Assembly: GCA_050012775.1 (NCBI GenBank)
Contig: JBEKGN010000008.1
Coordinates: 1-64,000 of the forward strand
DNA length: 64,000 bases
Direction of reading: 5' to 3'
Source of the DNA: Roseiarcus sp050012775
GTDB lineage: Bacteria; Pseudomonadota; Alphaproteobacteria; Rhizobiales; Beijerinckiaceae
Shown piece after piece: positions 34,894 to 44,085 of the stretch. The notes under the pieces were generated by a model. That model had not been told where the DNA came from. It did not search any database and saw only the letters and a list, made by a program, of their open reading frames with translations. Position 1 is the stretch's first letter. Every line of letters starts with the position of its first letter. The position numbers were made by a program, and so were the translations under genes.

Positions 34894-35181
34894 TCACGCG
34901 CCCTCGACCAGGACCATTTCAATCTCCGCCGCGCCCTGGCGCAGCGCTCGCGCGGACTGATATTGCTCGGAGTGGAAATAGCGCCGCGCCGCGTCGTAGC
35001 TTTCGAATTCCAGCACGACGTTGCGCGCGCGGGCCGTTCCTTCGAGCGCTTCGTATCGTCCGCCGCGCGCGAGCGCGCGTCCGCCATGATCCGCGATCGC
35101 CTTGGTCGCGGCGGCGGCGTAGCGCGCGTAGGCGACGGGATCGGTGACGTCGACGCGCGAAATGACGTAGCCTTTGGGCAT
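34894..35181 (-). CDS. DUF1330 protein, copy A
   Basis: A 95-residue protein, MPKGYVISRVDVTDPVAYARY, with VVLEFESYDAARRYFHSEQYQSARAL. It is similar throughout to copy B, so the pair arose by tandem duplication. GGAG precedes the ATG. It is the first gene of the likely DUF1330-DUF1330-dapB transcript. Confidence 0.87.
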   Translation of the reverse strand: MPKGYVISRVDVTDPVAYARYAAAATKAIADHGGRALARGGRYEALEGTARARNVVLEFESYDAARRYFHSEQYQSARALRQGAAEIEMVLVEGA

Positions 35182-35505
35182 GAGCGACTCCGGTCCGAGG
35201 ATGGCGCGCGAGACTAGCGCTTGCGCGCGAGATGGCAAGTCACAGCGCGGCGCCCGCGGGGCAGTGGGACATTTTGGATATCGTCGCACTTTGGGAGGCC
35301 GTCGAGCCAAACGCCGGGAACCGCCGCCCCTATAAAAAACGCCCCCAAAAATTTCGCCCTAATTGGCGTTGATTTATTTATTGCCAATTTCTTGATTTTT
35401 TAATTTTTCCCGGCTATTTTGATTGAGCGGTCGGGAGAGCTGCGTTTTTCGCGGTTCGTTGGGGTTTCGCCTCACTCGGCTGCATTTTTGTGTCCGCAGA
35501 ACAAA
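35182..35505. other. AT-rich intergenic region with hairpin
   Basis: There is no gene. From about 35330 to 35430 the GC content drops sharply. An inverted repeat, AATTGGC (35361-35367) with GCCAATT (35383-35389), is followed by T-rich sequence. It marks the left edge of the low-GC DUF3800 insert and may hold its promoter. Confidence 0.5.
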
Positions 35506-36267
35506 ATGCACATTCTATATGTCGATGACTCCGGGGACGTAGGGAATCCCGCCGAGCAGCATTTCGTGCTTGGGGGCATCGCTGTTTTCGAGCGCGGCAT
35601 TTATCACCAAATTACAGCGGCTGATAATTGCGTCACTAAGTTTCAGCTTGGTGATCAAGCCGATATCGAGCTTCACGGTAGCCCGATGTATAATGGGCGC
35701 GATGGCGTATGGGCTTCCATTCGCAGTCGGCCTCAACGTGAACAAATGATAAAAGATGCGTTGGCAACCGTTACCTCCGCCGCCAGCGTTCGAATGTTTG
35801 CAGTGGCGGTCGATAAGGCGGCGGTCAGCCCGGAGGACCCGATCCAACTTGCCTTTGAGGAGTTGTGTAATAGATTCAATCTCTTCCTTGAAAGGATCAA
35901 CAATCGGAACCCACGCGAATCTCATCGTGGTCTGATAGTGATGGACGAGTCGCGGCATGAGCGGCCGCTACAAGCGCTTGCACGACATTTCCGAGTGAAC
36001 GGCGGACGGTGGGGTCGATTTAGAAATTTGGCCGAAGTGCCGTTATTTGTCGACTCAAAGGCATCTCGGTTAATTCAGCTCGCTGATCTCGTCGCATACG
36101 CGACCTGGAGAAGATACGAACACAGCGACGGGCGCTTTTTTGACGCGCTAATTCCGAGGTTCGACTCCGATGGGGGCGTCATTCACGGCCTTGTCCATCG
36201 GCGCGGACAACGCGAATGCTTTTGTCCCGCATGTCATTCTCGTCGATCGGCTTTTCGAGCCACATAA
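35506..36267 (+). CDS. DUF3800 protein, low GC, probably horizontally acquired
   Basis: A 253-residue protein. DUF3800 hallmarks are the N-terminal LYVDDSGD, central RGLIVMDESR, and SKASRLIQLADLVAYATWR near the C-terminus. The acidic residues suggest an RNase H-like nuclease fold, and relatives are often found in defence or mobile regions. GC is about 50% in sampled lines, far below the neighbours. The C-terminal end has paired Cys (ECFCPACH). The stop is only 2 bases from the end of pyrF, so it sits tightly against conserved genes. Confidence 0.8.
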   Translation: MHILYVDDSGDVGNPAEQHFVLGGIAVFERGIYHQITAADNCVTKFQLGDQADIELHGSPMYNGRDGVWASIRSRPQREQMIKDALATVTSAASVRMFAVAVDKAAVSPEDPIQLAFEELCNRFNLFLERINNRNPRESHRGLIVMDESRHERPLQALARHFRVNGGRWGRFRNLAEVPLFVDSKASRLIQLADLVAYATWRRYEHSDGRFFDALIPRFDSDGGVIHGLVHRRGQRECFCPACHSRRSAFRAT

Positions 36268-36269
36268 TT

Positions 36270-37022
36270 TCAGATTGACCCCCGGCCCGTCGCGGCGATC
36301 TCCGCGACGATTCGCTGCGCGGCGGCTCGCGGATCGGAGGCCTGCGTCACCGGCCGCCCGACGACGAGGTAGTCGGCGCCGTCGGCGATCGCCTGGGCGG
36401 GCGTGGCGACGCGCTTCTGGTCGCCGAGGTCAGCGCCGGCAGGGCGAATGCCTGGCGTGACGAGAAGCAGCGAATCGCCGACGGCGGCGCGCAGCATCGC
36501 GGCCTCCGAGGCGCTGGCGACGAGGCCGTCGACGCCGGCCGCTCGCGCCTGCGCGGCGCGCCGCGCCACCAGCGCCCTGACGCCCAAGGCGTAGCCGGCT
36601 TCGGCGAGATCGGCGTCGTCGCAGGAGGTGAGAACCGTGACCGCCAGCAGCTTCAGCCGAGTGCCCCTGGCGCCGGCCGCCGCCGCGCGCATCGTCTGGG
36701 GATAGGCGTGGACGGTGAGAAAATAAGCGCCGAGCCTGGCGATCTGCGCGGTCGCGCGCTCGACCGTGTTGGGGATGTCGTGCAGTTTCAGGTCGACGAA
36801 GACTTTCTTGCCCGCCGCCGCGAATTTCGGCGCCAGGCCCAAGCCGCCGCCATAGGCGAGCTCCATGCCGATTTTATAGAACCGCACGCTGTCGCCGAGT
36901 TCCGCGACGAGACGCTCGGCCTCGGCGGGGTCGGGCGCGTCGAGCGCGACGATCAAACGGTCGCGGGGATCGATGCGCTTCGCCCACTGGGACTGGGCTG
37001 TCACGGGAGCGCCGTCGCTCAT
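36270..37022 (-). CDS. pyrF: Orotidine 5'-phosphate decarboxylase
   Basis: A 250-residue protein with the catalytic DLKLHDIPNTV (Lys-Asp pair) and C-terminal VTPGIRPAG and DYLVVGRPVTQA. It performs the last step of UMP synthesis in the cytoplasm. The ATG at 37022 overlaps the stop of the upstream methyltransferase gene by four bases. Confidence 0.95.
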   Translation of the reverse strand: MSDGAPVTAQSQWAKRIDPRDRLIVALDAPDPAEAERLVAELGDSVRFYKIGMELAYGGGLGLAPKFAAAGKKVFVDLKLHDIPNTVERATAQIARLGAYFLTVHAYPQTMRAAAAGARGTRLKLLAVTVLTSCDDADLAEAGYALGVRALVARRAAQARAAGVDGLVASASEAAMLRAAVGDSLLLVTPGIRPAGADLGDQKRVATPAQAIADGADYLVVGRPVTQASDPRAAAQRIVAEIAATGRGSI

Positions 37023-37729
37023 TCGGCGGTCGCGCGGTCGCGGCGCATCAGGCGGTCGGCGTGTCGGCGGATGCGCGCCATCATGGGTTCGGCGAATGCG
37101 GCGTTGGGATCGGCGCGATAAATCCATACGCACGCCGGCGGCAGGTTGCACCAGATCGGCGCGCCGCGATGGGCGGAGAACTTCTTGGCGCAGGTCTCGC
37201 GCGGGATCGGCGAGACGAGGCCGTAAGTGAACTGGACGAAAATTCCCTCCGGCCCCATCAGCGCGAAGGCGTCCTCGATCAGTTTGGCGCGCGCGGCGGG
37301 AGGCTGATTGAGCAGCGGCAGGCTGGAGACGACTGCGGCGATCGGCCGGCCTCCGAGCCCCGCCAACGTGCGCGGCAGATCATAGGCGTCGCCCTGCACG
37401 ACCTCGATCGGCGCGAAGCGTTGTGCGAGGAGCCGGCAGAAGCCGCCGTCATATTCGACCAGCACGAGGCGCTCGCGAGCGACGCCGCGTTCGATCAGCG
37501 CCCGGGTCACCGGCCCCGTTCCCGGGCCGAGTTCCACGACGAGGCCTTCGCCCCGGGGATCGACGGCCCGCGCCATCGCGCGCGCGAGAAACCGGCCGGA
37601 CGGCGCCACGGCGCCGGTCAGGCGCGGGTTTCCAAACAGGGTCCTGAGAAAATGCGTCTCGTCGCCGAACAGCCGCCCGGAGCGCCGGCCCGATTGATCG
37701 GAGGGAAGTTTCGGCGAGGAATGGTTCAT
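37019..37729 (-). CDS. SAM-dependent methyltransferase, probable phospholipid N-methyltransferase (PmtA-like)
   Basis: A 236-residue protein with motif I VVELGPGTGPVTRALIERG, acidic residue VLVEYD, and the post-motif VVSSLPLLNQP. The SSLPLL form and size match PmtA-type enzymes, which methylate phosphatidylethanolamine toward phosphatidylcholine. The place between dnaJ and pyrF is familiar from other Hyphomicrobiales. The start at 37729 has GCAGGACG upstream. The exact substrate is inferred. Confidence 0.82.
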   Translation of the reverse strand: MNHSSPKLPSDQSGRRSGRLFGDETHFLRTLFGNPRLTGAVAPSGRFLARAMARAVDPRGEGLVVELGPGTGPVTRALIERGVARERLVLVEYDGGFCRLLAQRFAPIEVVQGDAYDLPRTLAGLGGRPIAAVVSSLPLLNQPPAARAKLIEDAFALMGPEGIFVQFTYGLVSPIPRETCAKKFSAHRGAPIWCNLPPACVWIYRADPNAAFAEPMMARIRRHADRLMRRDRATAE

Positions 37730-37790
37730 CGTCGTCCTGCAACGCGTTGACCGTCGGCTTGTGCGCGCCACGGCCGGCGCGTCGGCGCAC

Positions 37791-38909
37791 TCAACTCAGC
37801 CCTTCGAAGAATTCCTTCATCTTGGCGAAGAAGCCGGAACTCTCGGGCTGGGTCTTGTGCGACGATTCCGCGTCGAATTCCGTCAGCAATTCGCGCTGGC
37901 GCCGCGTCAGGTTCTGCGGCGTTTCGACATTGGCCTGGATATAGAGATCGCCGAAATCGCGCGAGCGCAGGATCGGCATGCCCTTGCCGCGCAGGCGCAT
38001 CTGGTGTCCCGACTGCGCGCCCTCGGGGATGCGCACTTTGGCGTCGCCGCCGTCGAGCGTGCGCACCGAGAATTCGCCGCCCAGCGCCGCTTGCACCATC
38101 GAGATGGGCACGCGGCAATAGAGGTCGGCGCCGTCGCGTTGGAAGAAAGGATGCGGCTTGATCGAGAGGAAAATGTAGAGATCGCCAGCGGCCCCGCCGC
38201 GCAGGCCCGCTTCGCCCTCGCCGGAAAGGCGGATGCGCGTGCCGTCCTCGACCCCCGCCGGCATGTTGACGGAAAGCGTGCGCTCGCGCGTGACGCGGCC
38301 GGAGCCGGCGCATTTCTCGCAAGGGTTGTCGATCGTCTGGCCTCGCCCGCCGCAACTCGGGCATGTCCGCTCGATCGCGAAAAATCCCTGCTGAGCGCGA
38401 ACGCGCCCGTGCCCCGCGCAGGTCTTGCACGTCGTCGGTTTCGAGCCCGCCTTCGCGCCCGAGCCGGCGCAGCCTTCGCAGGTCGCCGAGGTCGGCAGCT
38501 TAATCGTCGCGGTCTTGCCGTGATAGGCTTCCTCAAGGGTGATCTCGAGGTTGTAACGAAGGTCCGCGCCGCGCTCCTTGCCGGACGCGTTGCGGGCGCC
38601 GCGGCGGCCCATGATGTCGCCGAAGAGATCGTCGAAGATATCGGACATGGACGTGGCGAAGCCGTCGTTCATGCCCCCGCCGTGCTCGAAAGCCGCATGG
38701 CCATAGCGGTCGTAGGCGGCCCGCTTCTGGCCGTCCGACAGATGTTGATAGGCCTCGTTGAGTTCCTTGAACCGCGATTCGGCCTGTTTGTCGCCGGGAT
38801 GGCGGTCGGGATGGCATTGCATCGCCGCCTTGCGGAAAGCCGCCTTCAGCTCCGCGTCCGTGGCGGTCCGGGCGACCCCTAGGGTTTCGTAGAAATCGCG
38901 TTTAGCCAC
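37791..38909 (-). CDS. dnaJ: Chaperone DnaJ
   Basis: A 372-residue protein with J domain (residues 1-70, HPD in QCHPDRHPG), a Gly-rich linker with GGGMND, four zinc-binding CxxCxGxG repeats (about 140-210), and the C-terminal substrate domain. It delivers unfolded proteins to DnaK and stimulates its ATPase. It lies downstream of dnaK with a 227-bp gap that holds a strong stem-loop. Confidence 0.97.
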   Translation of the reverse strand: MAKRDFYETLGVARTATDAELKAAFRKAAMQCHPDRHPGDKQAESRFKELNEAYQHLSDGQKRAAYDRYGHAAFEHGGGMNDGFATSMSDIFDDLFGDIMGRRGARNASGKERGADLRYNLEITLEEAYHGKTATIKLPTSATCEGCAGSGAKAGSKPTTCKTCAGHGRVRAQQGFFAIERTCPSCGGRGQTIDNPCEKCAGSGRVTRERTLSVNMPAGVEDGTRIRLSGEGEAGLRGGAAGDLYIFLSIKPHPFFQRDGADLYCRVPISMVQAALGGEFSVRTLDGGDAKVRIPEGAQSGHQMRLRGKGMPILRSRDFGDLYIQANVETPQNLTRRQRELLTEFDAESSHKTQPESSGFFAKMKEFFEGLS

Positions 38910-39086
38910 GTCTTTAGCAACCCGGTCTCTTGGAGGCGCCCGAATCGACCACCTATGACAGCATGGGCCGCCTCGTCAATCGCTCTCGAATGTCTCGGCC
39001 GAACCTCCGAGCGAGCGTCGCAAGGCGCCCATCCGGGGAAACCCTCGCCGCCGCGACGAATGGCTCGTCGGCCCGGCGAAATCGAG

Positions 39087-39120
39087 CGCGCCCCTTCGCC
39101 ACATCGGGAAAAGGGGCGCG
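39087..39120 (-). terminator. Stem-loop between dnaK and dnaJ
   Basis: CGCGCCCCTT (39087-39096) pairs perfectly with AAGGGGCGCG (39111-39120) across a 14-base loop, 17 bases after the dnaK stop. Only a weak T run follows, so it may attenuate rather than fully stop transcription into dnaJ. Confidence 0.6.
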
Positions 39121-39136
39121 AGCGAAGCCGAGATCG

Positions 39137-41053
39137 TCAGGCGGATTTCTTCTTGTCGTCGTCGACTTCCCGGAACTCGGCGTCGATGACGTCGTCCTTA
39201 GGCTGCGCTCCGCCCGTCTCCCCGCCTTCGGCGCCGGGGCCGGCCGCCTGCTGCGCCTTGTACATGGCTTCGCCGAGCTTCATCTGCGCCTGCATGAGGT
39301 CGTTCGTCCTGGCTTTGATCGCCTCGATGTCCTCGCCCTGCAGGGAAGCGCGCAGAGCCGCGACGGCCGCCTCGACGGCGCTGCGATCGGACTGGGCGAC
39401 CTTGTCGCCGTATTCCTTGAGCGCCTTCTCCGCGTCGTGGGCGAGCGATTCGCCGTGGTTCTTCGCATCGACCGCCTCGCGCCGCTTCTTGTCCTCGGCG
39501 GCGTGGGCCTCGGCGTCCTTGACCATCTTGTTGATGTCGGCGTCGCTCAGGCCGCCCGAGGCCTGGATGCGGATCTGCTGTTCCTTGTTGGTCGCCTTGT
39601 CCTTGGCGGTGACATTGACGATGCCGTTGGCGTCGATGTCGAACGTCACCTCGATCTGCGGCACGCCGCGCGGGGCGGAGGGAATGCCGACGAGATCGAA
39701 CTGGCCGAGCGCCTTGTTGTCGGCGGCCATTTCACGCTCGCCCTGGAAGACGCGGATCGTCACGGCCGTCTGATTGTCTTCGGCCGTCGAGAAGACCTGG
39801 CTCTTCTTGGTCGGGATCGTCGTATTGCGCTCGATGAGGCGCGTGAACACGCCGCCGAGCGTCTCGATGCCGAGGGAAAGCGGCGTCACGTCGAGCAGCA
39901 GCACGTCCTTGACGTCGCCCTGCAGAACGCCGGCCTGGACCGCGGCGCCGATGGCGACCACTTCGTCCGGGTTCACGCCCTTATGCGGCTCCTTGCCGAA
40001 GAACTGCTTGACGATCTCCTGCACCTTGGGCATGCGCGTCATGCCGCCGACGAGAATGACTTCGTCGATCTGGCCCGCCGAAAGGCCGGCGTCCTTCAGC
40101 GCCTTGCGGCAAGGCTCGACGGTGCGCTGGATCAGGTCGTCGACCAGCGCCTCGTACTTCGCGCGCGTCAGCTTCAGCGCGAGATGCTTGGGGCCGGTCG
40201 CGTCGGCGGTGATGTAGGGCAGGTTGATGTCGGTCTGCACCGCCGAGGAGAGCTCGATCTTGGCCTTTTCGGCCGCCTCCTTCAAACGCTGCAGCGCGAG
40301 CTTGTCCTTGGTCAGGTCGATGCCCTGCTCTTTCTTGAACTCGCCCGCGAGATATTCGACGAGGCGCATGTCGAAGTCTTCGCCGCCCAGGAACGTGTCG
40401 CCGTTGGTCGATTTCACTTCGAAAACGCCGTCGCCGATCTCGAGGATCGACACGTCGAACGTGCCGCCGCCGAGGTCGTAGACCGCGATCGTTCCGGCCT
40501 TGCGCTTGTCGAGGCCGTAGGCGAGCGCGGCCGCCGTCGGTTCGTTGATGATGCGCAGCACTTCGAGGCCGGCGATCTTGCCGGCGTCCTTCGTCGCCTG
40601 GCGCTGGGCGTCATTGAAATAAGCGGGAACCGTAATGACGGCCTGCGTGACAGGCGAGCCGAGATGCGCCTCGGCGGTCTCCTTCATCTTCTGCAGGACG
40701 AAGGCGGAAATCTGCGAAGGCGAATATTGCTTGCCGTCGGCCGTCACCCAGGCGTCGCCGTTGGCGGCCTTCATGATCTTATAGGGAACCAGACCCATGT
40801 CCTTCTTGGTCATGGGGTCGTCGAACGATCGGCCGATCAGGCGCTTGATCGCGAAAAAGGTGCGCTCGGGGTTGGTCACGCCTTGGCGCTTGGCGGGCTG
40901 GCCGACCAGACGCTCGCCGTCGTCGGTGAAAGCGACGATCGACGGCGTCGTGCGCGCGCCCTCGGAATTCTCGATGACTTTCGGGGTCGCGCCTTCCATG
41001 ACGGCGACGCAGGAATTGGTGGTCCCGAGGTCGATGCCGATAACTTTAGCCAT
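39137..41053 (-). CDS. dnaK: Chaperone DnaK (Hsp70)
   Basis: A 638-residue protein from the ATG at 41053 behind GAGGAATGGGACA. MAKVIGIDLGTTNSCVAVMEG, YDLGGGTFDVSILE and VILVGGMTRMPKVQ mark the ATPase domain. DVTPLSLGIETLGG begins the substrate domain. The lid and acidic tail (DVIDAEFREVDDD) are complete. A heat-shock-type promoter lies at 41225-41253. Confidence 0.98.
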   Translation of the reverse strand: MAKVIGIDLGTTNSCVAVMEGATPKVIENSEGARTTPSIVAFTDDGERLVGQPAKRQGVTNPERTFFAIKRLIGRSFDDPMTKKDMGLVPYKIMKAANGDAWVTADGKQYSPSQISAFVLQKMKETAEAHLGSPVTQAVITVPAYFNDAQRQATKDAGKIAGLEVLRIINEPTAAALAYGLDKRKAGTIAVYDLGGGTFDVSILEIGDGVFEVKSTNGDTFLGGEDFDMRLVEYLAGEFKKEQGIDLTKDKLALQRLKEAAEKAKIELSSAVQTDINLPYITADATGPKHLALKLTRAKYEALVDDLIQRTVEPCRKALKDAGLSAGQIDEVILVGGMTRMPKVQEIVKQFFGKEPHKGVNPDEVVAIGAAVQAGVLQGDVKDVLLLDVTPLSLGIETLGGVFTRLIERNTTIPTKKSQVFSTAEDNQTAVTIRVFQGEREMAADNKALGQFDLVGIPSAPRGVPQIEVTFDIDANGIVNVTAKDKATNKEQQIRIQASGGLSDADINKMVKDAEAHAAEDKKRREAVDAKNHGESLAHDAEKALKEYGDKVAQSDRSAVEAAVAALRASLQGEDIEAIKARTNDLMQAQMKLGEAMYKAQQAAGPGAEGGETGGAQPKDDVIDAEFREVDDDKKKSA

Positions 41054-41224
41054 TGTCCCATTCCTCACTGTTTCGCGAGACCGCGAGGCCCCGAAGCGGC
41101 CTGGCTTTGGAAATACGCCGCCCCCTCCAGGAGCTGACTGGCGCTGCGCATTCCGGTCTCCGATGCACGGTTTCAAATTCCGCAGGCGAGATTTTCTTGC
41201 CCCAACGCTGCATAGGTGGCGCGT

Positions 41225-41253
41225 ATATAAGTGGGGCCCCACACCGGCGCAAG
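41225..41253 (-). promoter_or_regulatory. RpoH (sigma32)-type promoter of dnaK
   Basis: On the minus strand, CTTG (41253-41250) and CTTATAT (41231-41225) are separated by 18 bases, close to the alphaproteobacterial RpoH consensus CTTG-N17/18-CYTATNT. It leaves a leader of about 165 bases before the dnaK ATG. Confidence 0.6.
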
Positions 41254-41362
41254 GCGCTGAAGGGCTTCTCGGCCGCGAGAAATCTCGGGTCCTGTCCCAA
41301 GCCTTCGCGCCGCCGCGCTATCGAGGCTTTTCATTTTTCCCTTCCGAAATTAAGCTCCGCTC

Positions 41363-42184
41363 ATGACGTGTTTTCCGATTGCCGCGCTGGGCGTCTCGGT
41401 CGCCGTGCTGGGCGTCCTGGCGATGAGTTGCGGCCTCGCCCGCGCGCAACTCGTCTTGCCCGGGGCCGCCCCGGCGCCGCTTGGCGCGCCTGCCGGCGCC
41501 CCCGCCGCGCGAAAGTCGGAGAAGGCGACAGCCAATTTCGCCTCCGGCGCCGCAGACATCGTCGGCCGACCGCTTCGGCTCAACGGAAACGCGGGCCAGT
41601 TGTTGTTCTCGGGCCACGGCAAGGTTCTGCGCATCGACAAGTTCAGCCTGCCCGGCGAAGTGATTTCCGACCCTTCGCGAAAGTGCCTGATCGACATCGT
41701 CGGCGACGCGCCGATCGAGGCCAAAAGCCTCGGAACGCCCGACGGATTGGCGAGGTACGAGGCGGAAATCCCAGCTTGCCTGTTTTCATTCGACCTTCTC
41801 GACGGCGCCGTGCTGGTTCCCGCGCAAAACACGGCCTGCGTCTTCCAGGCGGCCGATTGTCAGGCGAGTCCCGGCGGCCTTTGGGGACCCGACGGGGCCA
41901 ATCTGGAAAACGACGCCAAATCGATCGAGCGCCAGCGCGCGCGCGCCGACGCGGCGGCGGCGGGCAGCCTTCGCACGCTCCAGGCGCGGCTCAAAGGTCA
42001 GCCCGAAGCCGACGATATGGCGCGCGACGAGGGTGATTTTCCCGCGCAACGCGACGACGTTTGTCGCGATTACGAGAAAGAAGCCGTTCACGGATATTGC
42101 GCTTCCCGGATGGCGCAGGCGCACGCCGCGCATTTGAAGGCGCGGATCGACGCGCTCGAGCGGCGCCCCGCCGCCCAGGATTGA
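41363..42184 (+). CDS. Exported protein of unknown function
   Basis: A 273-residue protein with a signal peptide (MTCFPIAALG to GLARAQ, about 29 residues), a Pro/Ala-rich spacer, a central domain with several Cys (KCLIDIVG, PACLFSF, TACVFQAADCQAS), and a helical C-terminus with ARIDALERR. The even Cys number suggests disulfides in the periplasm. It is divergent from dnaK. No family name can be given. Confidence 0.78.
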   Translation: MTCFPIAALGVSVAVLGVLAMSCGLARAQLVLPGAAPAPLGAPAGAPAARKSEKATANFASGAADIVGRPLRLNGNAGQLLFSGHGKVLRIDKFSLPGEVISDPSRKCLIDIVGDAPIEAKSLGTPDGLARYEAEIPACLFSFDLLDGAVLVPAQNTACVFQAADCQASPGGLWGPDGANLENDAKSIERQRARADAAAAGSLRTLQARLKGQPEADDMARDEGDFPAQRDDVCRDYEKEAVHGYCASRMAQAHAAHLKARIDALERRPAAQD

Positions 42185-42340
42185 CGGCGCCCGCGTTCGC
42201 GCGGCAAAGCGGCGCGGACCAGGCCGAGGCATCGGCGCCGCTGCTTTATCTTCGCTTCGGCCTGGGATAGCGTGGCGGCGCGTCGGGATCGCGAGCTTCC
42301 GCTGAGCGCGGCCGCGGCGACGCGATTTTCGGGGGGCGCC

Positions 42341-42754
42341 ATGCTCAAGGAATTCAAAGAATTCGCAATGAGGGGCAACGTCATCGATCTCGCGGTGGCG
42401 GTGGTCATCGGCGCGGCGTTCAACAAGATCGTCGGTTCGCTGGTCGACGGCATCATCATGCCGATCATCGGCATCTTCGGGAAGGCGGACTTCTCGAACT
42501 ATTTTCTGCCCCTTTCCAGCGCGGTGACCGCGACCAATCTGGCCGACGCGAGGAAGCAGGGCGGCGTGCTCGCCTATGGCGACTTCATCACCAACGTCAT
42601 CCAGTTTCTCATCGTCGCCTTGGCGCTGTTCTTCGTCATCAAGGCGATCAACGCCATGAAGAAGCCGGAGCCCGCCGCTCCGGCCGCTCCGCCGCCGCCG
42701 AGCGAGGAAGTCGTGCTGTTGACGCAGATTCGCGACGCCTTGGTCAAGCGCTGA
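42341..42754 (+). CDS. mscL: Large-conductance mechanosensitive channel
   Basis: A 137-residue protein: MLKEFKEFAMRGNVIDLAVAVVIGAAFNKIV is the conserved pore helix, with a second helix FITNVIQFLIVALALFFVI and a Pro-rich C-terminal bundle. It acts as an emergency valve under osmotic down-shock in the inner membrane. Confidence 0.96.
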   Translation: MLKEFKEFAMRGNVIDLAVAVVIGAAFNKIVGSLVDGIIMPIIGIFGKADFSNYFLPLSSAVTATNLADARKQGGVLAYGDFITNVIQFLIVALALFFVIKAINAMKKPEPAAPAAPPPPSEEVVLLTQIRDALVKR

Positions 42755-42866
42755 GCTCCAACGGGAGGAGACGAGGGGCGCGCCCCGGCGAGGCCTCGCT
42801 CCGGACTGACGACAATTTTTGCGTCCGCCCCTTGCGGCCGATCGCAACCCCGTTCATGAGGCGGCG

Positions 42867-44078
42867 ATGGCACTCTTGGTTTCCGAAACCGCGCCGCAGG
42901 CGCGCGACTGGCTGGGCGAAATTCAGCCGACCATGCGCGCCGTGGCGCAGAGCGGCATCGTCGAAGTCTTCAACTATGGGCGCGGCCGCCAGGGTCTGAT
43001 CCCGCTGTGGGTCGGCGAGGGCGATTTGGCCACCCCGCCTTTCATCGCCGAAGCGGCCAAGGCCTCGCTCGATCGCGGCGAGACCTTCTACACCCATCAG
43101 CGCGGCATCCCGGAATTGCGCGACTCGATCGCGCGCTACATGACGCGCGTCTACGGGGCGGCGCCGGGCGGCGGCGATTTCTCGCCCGAACGTTTCTTCG
43201 TCACCATCGGCGGCATGCACGCGCTCGACATCGCCACGCGCCTGACGGTCGGGCCCGGCGAGGAAGCGCTGATTCCTTCGCCGGCTTGGCCGAATTTCGC
43301 CGGCGCGCTCGCGCTGTCGGGCGCGCGCGCCGTGTTTGTGCCTCTCGAGCGCGGCGAACGCTGGCGCCTCGATCCCGAACGGCTCGCGAGCGCGGTCACG
43401 CCCGCGACCCGCGCCATTTTCGTCAATTCGCCCGCCAATCCCACCGGGTTCGTCGGCACCCATGAAGAGCTCGAGGCCGTTCTGACCCTCGCGCGCCGCC
43501 ACGGCCTTTGGATCATCGCCGATGAAATCTACGGGCGGCTGACCTATCAGGGCGGGAGGACGCCGTCGTTTCACGACGTGATGGCGCCCGGCGACAAGAT
43601 TCTCTTCGTGCAGACGCTGTCGAAGAACTGGGCGATGACGGGCTGGCGCGTCGGCTGGCTGGAGGCGCCGCCGGCGCTCGGGCCGACGATCGAGAATCTC
43701 GTGCAATTCACCACGTCGGGGGTTCCCGTCTTCACGCAGCGCGGCGCCGTCGCCGCGCTGGAAAAGGGCGAGCCGTTCATCGCCGATCAGATCGCGCGGA
43801 TGCGCGAGGCGCGCGACATCGTCACCCGCGGACTGGCCGCGACGGGGCGCGTGCATTTCGCGACGCCGGAAGCCGCGTTTTATCTCTTTTGCGCGGTCGA
43901 CGGGGAGGCCGATTCGCGCGCGCTCGCGCTGCGACTCGTCGATGAGGCGGGCATCGGCGCGGCGCCGGGCTCGGCTTTCGGCCCTGGCGGCGAGGGCTAT
44001 CTGCGCCTTTGCTTCGCCCGCGCGCCCGAGGAGATCGCCGAGGCGACGCGCCGATTCGCGCGCTGGCTCGCGAGGTAG
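42867..44078 (+). CDS. PLP-dependent class I/II aminotransferase
   Basis: A 403-residue protein with fold-type I marks: NSPANPTGFVGTHEE, DEIYGRLTYQG, and the PLP lysine in TLSKNWAMTGWRVGW. It moves an amino group between an amino acid and a keto acid; the exact substrates cannot be read. The ATG at 42867 follows GAGGCGGCG. The AbrB-type membrane protein follows directly. Confidence 0.88.
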   Translation: MALLVSETAPQARDWLGEIQPTMRAVAQSGIVEVFNYGRGRQGLIPLWVGEGDLATPPFIAEAAKASLDRGETFYTHQRGIPELRDSIARYMTRVYGAAPGGGDFSPERFFVTIGGMHALDIATRLTVGPGEEALIPSPAWPNFAGALALSGARAVFVPLERGERWRLDPERLASAVTPATRAIFVNSPANPTGFVGTHEELEAVLTLARRHGLWIIADEIYGRLTYQGGRTPSFHDVMAPGDKILFVQTLSKNWAMTGWRVGWLEAPPALGPTIENLVQFTTSGVPVFTQRGAVAALEKGEPFIADQIARMREARDIVTRGLAATGRVHFATPEAAFYLFCAVDGEADSRALALRLVDEAGIGAAPGSAFGPGGEGYLRLCFARAPEEIAEATRRFARWLAR

Positions 44079-44085
44079 CGCCGTC

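Noticed and set aside
39137..41242. Long plus-strand frames opposite dnaK, dnaJ and other core genes
   Set aside because: They are mirror frames of clear genes in GC-rich DNA.
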